64,000 bases of DNA from Nakamurella endophytica (GCF_014646215.1 NZ_BMNA01000002.1:490874-554873); one strand, 5' to 3'; positions 17,289 to 29,070 are shown, counted from the first letter of the stretch. Numbers and translations are program-made. The notes: generated by a model from the sequence alone, not told the origin.

Positions 17289-17733
17289 CGGCCACGCTCT
17301 GCGCCCCGGGGCACCCCAGATATAGCGCTTCCCGGAGTCGGTTCCGGCCACGCTCTGCGCCCCGGGCACCCCGGAGTGCCAGCGGGTGTGCCGCTTCTGG
17401 AGTGGACGCCGGCCATGCTCTGCGGCCCGGACACCTCGGAGTGCCAGCGGATGTGCCGCTTCTGGAGTGGGACGCCGGCCACGCTTTGCGGCCCGGACAC
17501 CTCGGAGCGTTCTGTGGCCCGGACACCCCGGACTGTCAGGGCATGTGCCGCTTCTGGAGTGGGACGCCGGCCACCCTCTGCGGCCCGGACACCTCGGAGT
17601 GTTCTGCGGCCCGGACACCCCGGACTGTCAGGGCATGTGCCGCTTCTGGAGTGGGACGCCGGCCACCCTCTGCGGCCCGGACACCTCGGAGTGTCCTGCG
17701 GCCCGGACACCCCGGACTGTCAGGGGGTGTGCC
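17289..17733. repeat. Tandem-repeat array filling the DUF3097 / Rv1486c-like intergenic region
   Basis: The 543-bp gap 17205-17747 holds no convincing gene; about 445 bp of it is a tandem array. Three units of about 92 bp start at 17474, 17566 and 17658 and are almost identical; the last is cut short. Two 65-66-bp units start near 17343 and 17408, preceded by a decayed unit from about 17289. The long units equal the short ones plus a duplicated segment around GCGGCCCGGACACC. Each unit contains CCGGCCA, GCGGCCCGGACACCTCGGAG and, except the last, GTGCCGCTTCTGGAGTGG. GGACAC-CTCGGA-GTGTCC at 17679-17696 forms a small inverted repeat. Frames on both strands stay open only because the DNA is GC-rich and repetitive. 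Confidence 0.9.
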
Positions 17734-17734
17734 G

Positions 17735-17740
17735 TACGGT
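17735..17740 (+). promoter_or_regulatory. -10 box TACGGT for the Rv1486c-like gene
   Basis: TACGGT is seven bases before the ATG at 17748, at the edge of the last repeat unit. This spacing predicts a leaderless transcript starting at the ATG. Confidence 0.4.
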
Positions 17741-17747
17741 GGCGGCC

Positions 17748-18524
17748 ATGTCGCCCGTCCGCTCCGCCACGACGCTCGCCCTGTGGGCGTCCGCGTGGCT
17801 GCGCGGCGAGAGCGCGGACGACGTGCTGGCCGCCGTCGACGAGACCGGCCAGCGCGCTGGTGTCCGGGCCGCGTCGGCCGCCGTGGCCGAGGCCACCGGC
17901 CTGCCGGGTCCCGGATCGCCGAGCGCCGGGTCGGTCGATCTCCTGCCGCTGCTGGCCCGGGGCGGCCTGCCGGAGCTGCTGCTCCCGCACGCCGGTGACC
18001 TGCGCGGCCTGCCGCCGGGCGGCGACGTCACGGTGCCCGCGCTCGACTCCGGGGCCGTGGTCGTCCTCCCGGAGCTCGACCTCGGGCTGGTCCCGGTGGA
18101 CGGCCAGTGGCGCGCCTACCGGTGTCCTGGCCGCCGGGTGCCCGCCGCGCCGGTCTTCGAGGCGCTGCAGCTCATCGACGAGGCCATCGCCCAGGCCACC
18201 CGGGAGCTGGTCACCGCCGACATCGCGCGCGGACCGGAGCAGGTCCGCGAGCAGGTGCGGGACATCATGCTGGCCGAGGCCGTGCACTGCCCGCCGGGTA
18301 CGCCCGGCCGGGCGTCGGCGTTGCTGGCCAAGGCCATCTCGCTGGAGGCACTGCTGCGGGTGGCGGCCGGCCACCAGACCGCGGCGGTCACCAGCCGGGA
18401 GCTGGCCGTGGTCGACGACGCCCTGCGGCCGCTGTCACTCGCCGTGCGGGCGGGGCGCCGGTCCGCCGTCGACCACGCGGTGCAGGCTCTCGCCGGGTCC
18501 GCCGCCGGCCGCATCTGCCGCTGA
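17748..18524 (+). CDS. Conserved hypothetical protein at the Rv1486c position
   Basis: A 258-residue soluble protein of unknown function. It starts TTLALWASAWLRGESADDVLAAV and has a central LPPGGDVTVPALDSGAVVVLPELDLGLVP segment. An Ala-rich helical C-terminus (about 140-255) includes QLIDEAIAQATRELVTADI. Gene order (NfeD/SPFH on one side, inhA on the other) matches M. tuberculosis Rv1486c, so it is probably the same actinobacterial family. I recognise it by neighbourhood rather than by a named domain. The ATG at 17748 is chosen because upstream sequence is the repeat array and a -10 box sits seven bases away. No signal peptide or membrane span is visible. Confidence 0.75.
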   Translation: MSPVRSATTLALWASAWLRGESADDVLAAVDETGQRAGVRAASAAVAEATGLPGPGSPSAGSVDLLPLLARGGLPELLLPHAGDLRGLPPGGDVTVPALDSGAVVVLPELDLGLVPVDGQWRAYRCPGRRVPAAPVFEALQLIDEAIAQATRELVTADIARGPEQVREQVRDIMLAEAVHCPPGTPGRASALLAKAISLEALLRVAAGHQTAAVTSRELAVVDDALRPLSLAVRAGRRSAVDHAVQALAGSAAGRICR

Positions 18525-18588
18525 CCGACCGGCACCCGGCCGGAGGACCCGATGGGATCCGTACCCGCCCGGGCGCCGGCGCGGGGGC

Positions 18589-19386
18589 TCAGCCTGCGGC
18601 GGCCGCGATCTCGTCGGTGCCGAAGCCCAGGGCGTGGAAGCCGCCGTCGACCATGACCATGGACCCGGTGGTCGCCGGGAACCAGTCCGACAGCAGCGCG
18701 CAGGCGGCCTGAGCCACCGGCGTCGGGTCGCTGGTGTCCCAGCCCAGCGGCGCGCGGGACGCCCAGCCGTTCTCCAGGTCGGCGAAGCCCGGGATCGACT
18801 TGGCGGCCATGGTCCGGATCGGGCCGGCGCTGACCAGGTTGACCCGGATGCCCCGCGGCCCGAGATCCCGTGCCAGGTAACGGTTCACCGACTCCAGGGC
18901 CGCCTTGGCCACGCCCATCCAGTTGTACGCCGGCCAGGCCTGCCGGGCGTCGAAGTCCAGCCCGACGATGGAGCCGCCCCGGTCCATCAACGGCAGCGCC
19001 GCCACGGCCAGCGACTTGAGCGAGTAGGCGGACGTGTGCACCGTGGTGGCGACGTCCTCCCACGGTGTGGCCAGGAAGTCGCCGCCGAGCGCGCCGGCCG
19101 GGGCGAAGCCGATCGAGTGCAGCACGCCGTGCAGGCTCGGCACGTGCGCCGAGACCCGCTCGGCCAGCGAGTCCAGCTGCGCCCGGTCGGTGACGTCGAG
19201 CTCGACCACCGGCGCCGGCTGCGGCAGCCGCTGCGCGATGCGTTCGACCAGGGACAGCCGCCCGTAGCCGGTGAGCACCACGGTGGCGCCGTTCTGCTGG
19301 GCGAGCCGGGCGGTGTGGAACGCCATCGACGCCTCGGTGATCACTCCGGTGACCAACAGGTTCTTGCCCTCGAGGATGCCGGTCAT
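18589..19386 (-). CDS. inhA: Enoyl-ACP reductase (InhA/FabI type)
   Basis: NADH-dependent enoyl-[acyl carrier protein] reductase, final step of each FAS-II cycle, 265 residues. It aligns with M. tuberculosis InhA throughout: MTGILEGKNLLVTGVITEAS at the start, VLHSIGFAP, SIVGLDFDARQAWPAYNWM and RVNLVSAGPIRTMAAKSI. Catalytic Tyr154 and Lys161 correspond to InhA Tyr158 and Lys165. The start is the ATG at 19386, preceded by AAGGAAGGAA; an upstream ATG would add 20 non-conserved residues. It lies 162 bp downstream of fabG, as in the mycobacterial mabA-inhA pair. Unlike M. tuberculosis, no ferrochelatase gene follows. Confidence 0.96.
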   Translation of the reverse strand: MTGILEGKNLLVTGVITEASMAFHTARLAQQNGATVVLTGYGRLSLVERIAQRLPQPAPVVELDVTDRAQLDSLAERVSAHVPSLHGVLHSIGFAPAGALGGDFLATPWEDVATTVHTSAYSLKSLAVAALPLMDRGGSIVGLDFDARQAWPAYNWMGVAKAALESVNRYLARDLGPRGIRVNLVSAGPIRTMAAKSIPGFADLENGWASRAPLGWDTSDPTPVAQAACALLSDWFPATTGSMVMVDGGFHALGFGTDEIAAAAG

Positions 19387-19548
19387 GGCGTTCCTTCCTT
19401 CGCTGTCCGTGTCCGTGTCCGTCTTGGTGGTCCGTGTCGCTGTCATGGGATGCCGTCGTGCGTCAGCGCCGTCGGGCCGGTGCCGCGACGGGCCGCCGGG
19501 CGGGCCGTCCCGCGGGCAGGCGGCAGAGCCGCCGCGCTCGGGTGCCGG

Positions 19549-22446
<2,898 letters not shown>

Positions 22447-22447
<1 letters not shown>

Positions 22448-23514
22448 CAGGCCGCGCCGTGCGTGTACGGGCTGACCTGTGGCAGCGGCACGGCCCGCAG
22501 CAGCGCGGTGAGGATGGTGTCGACCGGCACGCCGTCGGCGAGCGCGTCGTAGGACAGCACCAGCCGGTGGCGCAGCACGTCCGGGGCGACGTCGACGACG
22601 TCCTGCGGGACGACGAAGTCCCGGCCGCGAACCAGCGCCAGCGCCCGGGCCGCGGCGATGATCCCGAGCGTGGCCCGCGGGGACGCGCCGTACGACAGCC
22701 AGGACGCCACCTCCGCCAGGCCGTGCTCGCGCGGGGTCCGCGAGGCGTACACCAGCCGGACCACGTAGTCGACGAGTGCGTGGTGCACGAACACCGTGGA
22801 CGCCACCTGCTGCAGGCGGCGCAGCTCGGCGATCTCGAGCGCCTGCTGGGCCACCGGTGGCGTCACACCCATCCGGTAGACGATCTCCCGTTCCTCCTCC
22901 GGCTCGGGATAACCGACCAGGAGCTTGAACAGGAAGCGGTCCCGCTGCGCCTCGGGCAGCGGGTACACGCCCTCGTTCTCGATCGGGTTCTGCGTGGCGA
23001 GCACCAGGAACGGGTCGGGCATCGGGAAGGTCCGGCCGCCGATCGAGACGTGCCTCTCCGCCATGACCTCGAGGAGCGCCGACTGCACCTTCGCCGGCGC
23101 GCGGTTGATCTCGTCGGTGAGCACGAAGTTGGCCACCACCGGCCCGAGCTCGGTCTCGAACTCCTCGCGGCCGGCCCGGTAGATGCGGGTGCCCAGCAGG
23201 TCGGCGGGGACCAGGTCGGGGGTGAACTGGATGCGCGAGAACGTCCCGCCGACGACCCGGGCGAACGTCTCGACGGCCAGCGTCTTGGCGACGCCCGGAA
23301 CACCCTCGATCAACAGGTGTCCCCGGGCGAGCAGCCCGACGAGCATCCGCTCCACCAGCCGGTCCTGGCCGACGATCACCCGCTTGACCTCGAACACCGT
23401 CCGCTCGAGCAGCGCGGCGTCGTGGCCCGGACCCGGCCGGACCGCACCGGGCGGCGGCCCGCCCACCTGCTGCCTTCCGGGCTGCGGGGGGCCCTGCGTC
23501 GTCTCGGCCGTCAC
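22447..23514 (-). CDS. moxR: MoxR family AAA+ ATPase
   Basis: A chaperone-like AAA+ ATPase, 355 residues. Walker A EGVPGVAKT is at about 70-78. Walker B is LTDEINRAPAK, with a LEVMAERHVSIGG loop and sensor 1 LATQNPIENEG. The C-terminal lid carries YGASPRATL. The GTG at 23514 is preferred because GGGAG stands five bases upstream; a GTG at 23529 would add five residues. The gene is translationally coupled to DUF58 and VWA genes. By order it is the equivalent of M. tuberculosis moxR1 (Rv1479). The family is thought to drive folding or metal insertion in client proteins; the client here is unknown. Confidence 0.94.
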
Positions 23515-23553
23515 CGGTTCTCCCTTCACCTGCCCCGGGGCGTCGTCATCCCA

Positions 23554-24363
23554 TCATGGACCGGCGCCGAGCGGGCCCGGCCCGGCTCCGTCCCCCGCCG
23601 CATCCGTCCCGCTCCGGTCGGCGGTCCCGGCGCCCGCGGCTCCCGGCGTGCTGTCGGCAGCGGGCCGCCGCCACCGCTCGAGGTCGTCCGGCGTGTCGAT
23701 GTCGGCCACGGCGCCGGCCGGGACAGGGACGTCGACGGCCGGCAGGCCGGCCAGCAGCTCCCGGACGGACCGCCCGGTCCAGTCCACCCGCCGGCCGACG
23801 GCTGCCGCGAGGTCACCTGCCCGCCACACCGACAGCAGCTGCTGCCCCCGACCGTCGGGACCGGCGGCCCGGGCGCCGGCCGCCGCCGGTGCGGCCGACC
23901 GCAGCGCGGCGACGAGGGCTGCGACGACGCCCGCGGAGACCCCGGGTTGGTCGGCGGCCAGCACCGCCACGACCGCCTCCGGCCCCGGCGCCAGCGCGCG
24001 GACACCCGCGGCGATCCCGGCGGCCGGTCCTCCCCCGGGCGGCTGCTCGCGCACGGACCGGACGCCCGGGGCCAGGCCGGCCCGCTCCGGGCCGACCACG
24101 ACCACCCGCGCCCCGGCCACCGCGGCCAGCGCGACGTCGAGCAGGCTCCGGTCGGCGTGGCGCAGGGCGGGCTTGTCGACGCCGCCCAAGCGCCGCCCCG
24201 CGCCGCCGGCGAGCACCACGGCCGCGTCCGGGCGCTGCTGCCCGGCCGGCGCACGGGCCGCCTGCGGTGCCGGGAGCGCCGTCCCCGGCACGGGCTGCGG
24301 CCGCCCCGGCGCCGGTACCGGCCGCTTCCCCGGCGCCGGTACCGGCCGCTCCCGCGGCGACAC
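23554..24363 (-). CDS. MobA-like NTP transferase domain protein
   Basis: Nucleotidyltransferase of the MobA-like NTP_transf_3 family. The signature AVVLAGGAGRRLGGVDKPAL contains the Gly-rich nucleotide loop and conserved Lys. VVAVLAADQPGVS holds the metal-binding Asp, and VADIDTPDDL closes the fold. Molybdenum-cofactor guanylyltransferase is the best-known relative, but no other molybdopterin gene is nearby, so the product name is uncertain. The start is ambiguous: the GTG at 24363 gives 269 residues and lies 12 bp after the NlpC/P60 stop; a GTG at 24291 gives 245 and removes a Pro-rich repeat. The last 35 residues are Gly/Ala/Asp-rich. It sits between the NlpC/P60 gene and moxR, where M. tuberculosis has nothing comparable. 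Confidence 0.75.
   Translation of the reverse strand: MSPRERPVPAPGKRPVPAPGRPQPVPGTALPAPQAARAPAGQQRPDAAVVLAGGAGRRLGGVDKPALRHADRSLLDVALAAVAGARVVVVGPERAGLAPGVRSVREQPPGGGPAAGIAAGVRALAPGPEAVVAVLAADQPGVSAGVVAALVAALRSAAPAAAGARAAGPDGRGQQLLSVWRAGDLAAAVGRRVDWTGRSVRELLAGLPAVDVPVPAGAVADIDTPDDLERWRRPAADSTPGAAGAGTADRSGTDAAGDGAGPGPLGAGP
24304..24351. repeat. 24-bp direct duplication at the 5' end of the MobA-like gene
   Basis: Two adjacent 24-bp copies differ by one base at the end. Read on the minus strand they encode two RPVPAPG units of a Pro-rich N-terminus, which may be untranslated if the GTG at 24291 is the true start. Confidence 0.85.
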
Positions 24364-24374
24364 AGCGCGCCGGC

Positions 24375-26576
24375 TCAGGTGCCGGGCCGGGTGGCCCCGA
24401 TGAACCCGTTGCCGAACTCCGCCGAGGTCACGTGCACGTACGCGCCCGAGTACGGCGCCTCGACCATCTGGCCGTTGCCCATGTACATCGTCACGTGATG
24501 GATCGTGCTCGGGTCGGAGGTGTCGTTGGCGTAGAAGAGGAGGTCGCCGGGCATCAGGTCGTCGATCGAGACGTGCTGGCCGAGCGTGTACTGGTACACC
24601 GAGTAGCTCGGGATCGAGACGCCGGCCTGCGCCCAGCCGTACGCCGTCAGCCCCGAGCAGTCGAAGCCCACGATGTTGCAGTCGTTCTCGGCCCCGTTCG
24701 GTCCGCAGATGCCCGTCGTCGGACCGCTGGAGTTGCCGCCGCCCCACGAGTACGGCGTCCCCACCCAGCGGACGGCGGCGGCGACCGCCTGCTGTCCCTT
24801 GCTCGCGCTCCAGGCACCCGGAGTGCTGGACCCCGCGTCGTCCCGGGGGGCGGCGACCCCGGCGTCGACGACGGCCGGCGCCGGACCGGAGCCCGATCCG
24901 GAGCCCGTGTCGGCGGCGAGCGTCTCGCACGCCACGCCGTTGCCGTTGCTGTCCAGCCCGCTGCGGTAACCGGGGTCGCCCTTGTGGATCGGCAGGCTCG
25001 CGCCGGACAGCTCGGCATCGGCGCAGCTGCTGTAGTAGACCGACGGCGCCCCGCCGGTGCCGGCGCTGCCGCCGTTCTGCGCGGCGGAGTCGCCGAGCAC
25101 CTCGCAGGCCACGCCGTTGCCGTTGCGGTCGAGCGCGGCCCGGTATCCCGGCTGACCCTTGAGCAGCGGAGCCTTGTGCGCCGCTTCCACCGCCGAGCAA
25201 TCGGCGTAGGACACCGAGCGGTCGGCCGCGTTCCTGGCGGCCTGCTGTGCGGCCAGCCGCTCCTGTGCCTTGCGCGCCGCGTCGAGCTGCGCAGCCTTGG
25301 CGGACGCCGCCTTCTCGGCGGCGGCCTTGGCGGCCTGGCTCCGCGCGAGGGCAGCCCGGTCGGCCGCGGCCTTGGTCGCAGCGGCGCGCTCGGCGGCGGC
25401 ACGCTCGGCCGCTGCCTGCTGCGCAGCGACCCGGTCGGCCGCCGCCTTCGCCGCGGCCGCGCGCTGCGCGGCCGCCTTCGCCGCCGCGGTGCGCTGGGCC
25501 GCCGCCTTCGCCGCGGCCTCCTGCTGAGCCTTGGCCTTGGCCGCCGCCGCGCGCTCGGCGGCCAGCGCCGCAGCCTGCGCCCGCTCCGCGGCTGCCTGTT
25601 GCGCGGCGACCCGAGCGGCTTCCGCCCGTTCCGCCGCGGCCTTGGCCGCCGCCGCGGCCGCCGCCTCGCGCGCCCGCTGCTCGGCCTCGCGCCGCAGCCG
25701 CTCCTCCTCGGCCTTCTTTTCAGCCAGCCAGGTCTCGTACTGCTCGCGCTGGCTCTTCAGGCCGGCGACCCGGCTCAACGCGACCCCGTACGCGGTCTGC
25801 TGCTCGTCCAGCTGCGCCTGCAACGCACGCAATTGCGTCTGCCCCTGCGAGAAGGCGGTCTGGGCGTCGCGCTGCGCGGCCTCGGCGGTCGCGGCCGCGA
25901 TCTCGGCCCGCTGCTGCGCCGCCTGCGCCTGGTCCTGCGCGAGTCGGGCATCGGAGTCCAGGTTCGCCTTCGCGTTCCGGCTGGTCTGCAACTGCTGCAG
26001 CACCGCGACCTGGTCCGCGGAGACCTGACGGAGCAACTGCTCACGGTCCAGCAGATCGGTGGCGTTGCCGCTGTCCAGCAGAGCGGTCACCGAGCCGAGC
26101 ACGGACCCCTGCCGCAGCGAGGCCGCGGCGAACTCGGCGGCGCGCTGCTCGGCGGCGCCGACCGCACCACCGGCCGCCTGGGCGGCCGACGCGGCGCCGG
26201 CAGCCTCGGAGCGTGCGGTCCGGGCGTCCTGCTGCGCCAGCTGGACGTCGATGACCGCCTTCTTGACCAGCTCGCCCTTGAGCTCCATGTCGTCGCGCAG
26301 CCGGTCGATCTGTCCCTGGGTGCGGCTCACCTGCCCGGCCAGTACACCCACCTGGGCAGCGGCCGACGACGCCGCGTCCTGGGACTCCTGGATCTCCTGG
26401 TCGGACGGATTCGGCGGGGGCGGCGGGACGGCGGTCGCCGTGGTCAGGGTGCCGAGCAGCAGGGCGAGCGCCAGGGCGGACACGGTGGCGGACCGCAGGA
26501 CGGCGGCGGGCGTCGGGGCGCAGGACCGCCGGCGGCGGGTCCGCGCGGCCGGGGCCGGACGTAGACCAGAGGACAC
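24375..26576 (-). CDS. Secreted NlpC/P60 peptidoglycan endopeptidase with two Excalibur domains
   Basis: Secreted 733-residue cell-wall hydrolase of RipA type. A basic start and hydrophobic stretch (about 28-50) form the signal peptide. A coiled coil (about 57-450) follows, Ala-rich with AAKAAAxRAAA-like repeats after about residue 320. Two Excalibur calcium-binding domains (about 456-495 and 514-554) each end in DxNGNGVACE. The C-terminal NlpC/P60 domain (about 589-733) carries catalytic Cys640 (GFDCSGL) and His693 (IHHVTMYMG) and should cut peptidoglycan stem peptides. The GTG at 26576 follows AGGGAG, fixing the start. The position matches M. tuberculosis ripA (Rv1477), beside moxR. Excalibur insertions are absent from RipA as I know it, and a second NlpC/P60 gene like Rv1478 is missing. 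Confidence 0.94.
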   Translation of the reverse strand: MSSGLRPAPAARTRRRRSCAPTPAAVLRSATVSALALALLLGTLTTATAVPPPPPNPSDQEIQESQDAASSAAAQVGVLAGQVSRTQGQIDRLRDDMELKGELVKKAVIDVQLAQQDARTARSEAAGAASAAQAAGGAVGAAEQRAAEFAAASLRQGSVLGSVTALLDSGNATDLLDREQLLRQVSADQVAVLQQLQTSRNAKANLDSDARLAQDQAQAAQQRAEIAAATAEAAQRDAQTAFSQGQTQLRALQAQLDEQQTAYGVALSRVAGLKSQREQYETWLAEKKAEEERLRREAEQRAREAAAAAAAKAAAERAEAARVAAQQAAAERAQAAALAAERAAAAKAKAQQEAAAKAAAQRTAAAKAAAQRAAAAKAAADRVAAQQAAAERAAAERAAATKAAADRAALARSQAAKAAAEKAASAKAAQLDAARKAQERLAAQQAARNAADRSVSYADCSAVEAAHKAPLLKGQPGYRAALDRNGNGVACEVLGDSAAQNGGSAGTGGAPSVYYSSCADAELSGASLPIHKGDPGYRSGLDSNGNGVACETLAADTGSGSGSGPAPAVVDAGVAAPRDDAGSSTPGAWSASKGQQAVAAAVRWVGTPYSWGGGNSSGPTTGICGPNGAENDCNIVGFDCSGLTAYGWAQAGVSIPSYSVYQYTLGQHVSIDDLMPGDLLFYANDTSDPSTIHHVTMYMGNGQMVEAPYSGAYVHVTSAEFGNGFIGATRPGT

Positions 26577-26941
26577 GGGACGCTCCCTCTCCGTGGCGAC
26601 CACGGGCGAACACTGTCGAACTGCTCGATCGGACGAAGCAGACGCATCTGTGTTGTCAATGCGACACGCCAGTAGCACTGTGCCACTTCGGTCCCAATCA
26701 CCGCTAGTGCCACCTCAACCTCACCTTTACCAAAACGGACATTAGTAGCCCTATGGTCCGGTTGAATCTTCAGTTGAGCTTGAGGCATGTCCCCTTGTGT
26801 CCGCTTTCTCCGCCGCCTTTGCCACGGTGCGCGACGCAGCATGGACACTCGGTCGACGTGCCCGTCCCCTTCCGGGGTACGGACGTCGCCGACCTGTGCA
26901 TCGGCCCGCCTGCTGTCGGACCCTTCCTGGACACTGGTCCG
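26577..26941. other. 365-bp divergent intergenic region with lower GC
   Basis: This region separates the secreted hydrolase from the plus-strand membrane-protein pair. Bases 26640-26790 are visibly richer in A and T than the rest of the window and should hold promoters in both directions. TATGGT (26752-26757) is a possible plus-strand -10 box without a clear -35. TTGACA-like sequence occurs on the minus strand near 26670 without a good -10. I looked for the c-di-AMP (ydaO-type) riboswitch known before some actinobacterial cell-wall hydrolase genes and could not recognise its conserved core. No small gene with a ribosome binding site is seen. Confidence 0.5.
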
Positions 26942-27505
26942 GTGATCGACCACCGCCCGGGGACCGCCGACGTCCGGGTCACCGGCGCCGTCGCCCTCGT
27001 CCTGGGCATGGCACTGGTCGTCGTCGCCTCCTTCCTGCCCTGGGCCGTGTCGGGCGCCGTCGCTCGGAACAGCTACGAGGTCGGCGGCCTGGCCGGGCGG
27101 CTGGGGTTGGGCGGCGCCGGGGCGGCACGGACGGTCCTCGAGGTCTGGCCCTTCCTCGGGCCGGCCTGCGTCCTACCCGTGCTCCTGGTGGCGCTCGGCC
27201 GATGGGGCACCGCCGCCGCCGTGGCAGCGGTCCTGGGAGTGGCGACCGCGGCGCTGGCCGCGACGACGCTGGTCGTCCTCGGCGGCCGGCAGGTGGTCGG
27301 TGTGCGTCTCGACCCGACCGGTCCCGCGGTGCTGCTCGTCGGCGCAGTGCTCGCGGTCGCAGGAGCGGCGCTGGTCGCACTCCTGCGCCCCCACCGGCCG
27401 GCGATTGGTGGGAACCGAACGCGCCCGCTGTTCGTCGCACCCGCACCGGACGACTCGGGCGTGCCGTCCGCAGTCCCGACACAGAGAGGTACCCCTCACC
27501 GATGA
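26942..27505 (+). CDS. Four-helix membrane protein, hypothetical
   Basis: A 187-residue integral membrane protein of unknown function. Four hydrophobic segments lie at about 15-37, 65-85, 88-108 and 120-143. A polar C-terminus of about 40 residues should be cytosolic. The segment [29 protein letters not shown] between the first two spans, with WAV near the membrane face, is common in unnamed actinobacterial membrane proteins. The start is uncertain: the GTG at 26942 puts the first span near the N-terminus, but it has no clear ribosome site and the frame is open upstream. The stop overlaps the next start as ATGA, so the two proteins are co-translated and may act together. Confidence 0.6.
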   Translation: MIDHRPGTADVRVTGAVALVLGMALVVVASFLPWAVSGAVARNSYEVGGLAGRLGLGGAGAARTVLEVWPFLGPACVLPVLLVALGRWGTAAAVAAVLGVATAALAATTLVVLGGRQVVGVRLDPTGPAVLLVGAVLAVAGAALVALLRPHRPAIGGNRTRPLFVAPAPDDSGVPSAVPTQRGTPHR

Positions 27506-29067
27506 GCGAGCCCCAGGGCCCCGGCGGCGGCTGGCAGCCGCCGCAGGCACCGAACTCCCCGCAGTGGCAGGCTGCCCACCCGCACGGCCAGGCGCCCGCC
27601 GGTGGCGGACCCGCCCCGTGGCAGGCGCCGGGTCAGGACCCGGGCCGGCAGCCCGGCCCGTACGCAGACCCGTACGCGGACCCGTACGCGTCGCACGCCG
27701 CTCCGCGGGACTACGGCCAGCAGGGTTACGGCCAGCAGGGTTACGGCCAGCAGGGTTACGGCCAGCAGGGCTACGGCCAGCAGGGCTACGGCCAGCAGGG
27801 CTTCCCGGGACAGTCCCCGCAGGGTGAGCCCTCGGGATCCGGGCGCCGGCGGACCGCGCTGATGGTCGGCGTGGCGGCGGTCGTCGTCGCGCTGCTGGCC
27901 GCGACCGGCATCTACTTCTTCGCCATCCGCGACACCGACAAGGCGGCCGGCGGCGGCGCCGATCCGCAGGCCGCTGTGAACAACCTGCTGACCTCGCTGA
28001 CCCAGAAGGACCCGATGGGGGTCGCCGACCAGCTGGACCCGACCGAGGCCCGGTTGTTCGCCGACCTCGACGGCGACGTGCTGGGGCAGCTCAAGCGGCT
28101 CGGCGTGGTCACCGCGGACGCCGGTGCCGGCAACGCGACCGGTACCACGGTGTCGGTGTCGGGTCTGACCTACGACCCGTCCGAGAAGGTCAACGACCAT
28201 GTCACGGTGGTGAAGCTGACCGGCGGCACCGTGACCGTGACCAGCGACCCGGCCAAGCTGCCGTTGACCGACAAGATCAAATCCGCACTCGGCGACAAGC
28301 TCGCCCAGGTGACGCCCAGGAGTCGGACCTACGACATCGCCGAGCAGGTCCGCAAGCAGGGCCACCCCGTCCGCGTCGCCACGGTGCTGCGGAACGGCAC
28401 GTGGTACCCGAGCCTGTTCTACACGGCGGCCGACTACTGGGCGCAGGATGCCGGTGTCGGCAACCCGACGGCGGCCGACGCCATCCCGGCCACCGGAGCC
28501 GCCTCACCGGAGGCCACCATGGACGCTCTGCTGGCGTCTGCCGGTGCCGGCGACCTGACGAAGGCCATCGCCCTGCTGCCCCCCGACGAGATGGGCGCCC
28601 TGCACGACTACGGCCAGCTGATCCTGCGTGCGGCCAAGTACAAGGGCCCGAAGGCCACCGGTCTCGAGTTCTCCGACGCCCGGTGGACCGTCACGGACGT
28701 CACCGGCGGCAAGAAGGTCTCGCTGGGATCGCTGACCGTCACCATGAAGGGCAAGCGGGTCGTACTGACCCGTGACGCCGCCTCCGGTTCCCTGACGGTC
28801 ACCGCCGACGGCGAGAAGCCGGTCACGGTCACCGAAGCCACGGTCGATCAGCTGGTCGGACAGCTGGGTCGCGGGAAGCTGGACCCGCAGGCGGTGGCGA
28901 TCGCCAAGCGCGAGTTCCGCCAGGTGCTCGGACTGGGCGTGGTGATGACCCAGAGCGGCGGGCAGTGGTACGCCAGCCCGCTGCGGTCGTACTCCGACCT
29001 GTTCGTGTCGCTGCTCAAGGGCCTCGAGCCCGGCGACATCGACTACTTCCTGTCGATGGTCAAGTAG
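27502..29067 (+). CDS. Single-pass membrane protein with YGQQG-repeat cytosolic tail, hypothetical
   Basis: A 521-residue protein I do not recognise. Residues 1-117 form a disordered Pro/Gln/Gly-rich cytosolic tail containing six exact YGQQG repeats (71-100). A basic GRRR motif precedes one membrane span (about 119-141). The extracellular part holds two similar halves (about 150-330 and 340-520), each with a helical NTF2/DUF4878-like start and beta strands. [19 protein letters not shown] and [18 protein letters not shown] suggest duplication. Similar layouts occur in actinobacterial proteins near cell-wall genes, but no function follows. The ATG at 27502 overlaps the upstream stop. A strong hairpin follows the gene at 29071. 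Confidence 0.8.
   Translation: MSEPQGPGGGWQPPQAPNSPQWQAAHPHGQAPAGGGPAPWQAPGQDPGRQPGPYADPYADPYASHAAPRDYGQQGYGQQGYGQQGYGQQGYGQQGYGQQGFPGQSPQGEPSGSGRRRTALMVGVAAVVVALLAATGIYFFAIRDTDKAAGGGADPQAAVNNLLTSLTQKDPMGVADQLDPTEARLFADLDGDVLGQLKRLGVVTADAGAGNATGTTVSVSGLTYDPSEKVNDHVTVVKLTGGTVTVTSDPAKLPLTDKIKSALGDKLAQVTPRSRTYDIAEQVRKQGHPVRVATVLRNGTWYPSLFYTAADYWAQDAGVGNPTAADAIPATGAASPEATMDALLASAGAGDLTKAIALLPPDEMGALHDYGQLILRAAKYKGPKATGLEFSDARWTVTDVTGGKKVSLGSLTVTMKGKRVVLTRDAASGSLTVTADGEKPVTVTEATVDQLVGQLGRGKLDPQAVAIAKREFRQVLGLGVVMTQSGGQWYASPLRSYSDLFVSLLKGLEPGDIDYFLSMVK
27712..27801 (+). repeat. Six tandem 15-bp copies encoding YGQQG
   Basis: TACGGCCAGCAGGGY is repeated six times without interruption, varying only in the last base (T in the first three copies, C in the last three). 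The reading frame is kept for any copy-number change, so the tail length can vary by slippage without inactivating the gene. Confidence 0.95.
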
Positions 29068-29070
29068 CCC

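Noticed and set aside
17289..17733. CRISPR array
   Set aside because: The units adjoin without unique spacers, are 66-92 bp, and no cas gene is near.
17289..17733. Repeat-containing protein encoded by the array
   Set aside because: Frames are open on both strands at once, units of 92 and 66 bp do not all keep one frame, and no start with a ribosome site or signal sequence is present.
18525..18588. Ferrochelatase gene expected between inhA and the Rv1486c-like gene
   Set aside because: Only 64 bp separate the two genes here, so hemH must be elsewhere or absent.
26577..26760. c-di-AMP (ydaO/yuaA) riboswitch before the NlpC/P60 gene
   Set aside because: Expected from some actinobacterial homologues, but the conserved core was not recognisable in the minus-strand leader. 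A covariance-model search would settle it.
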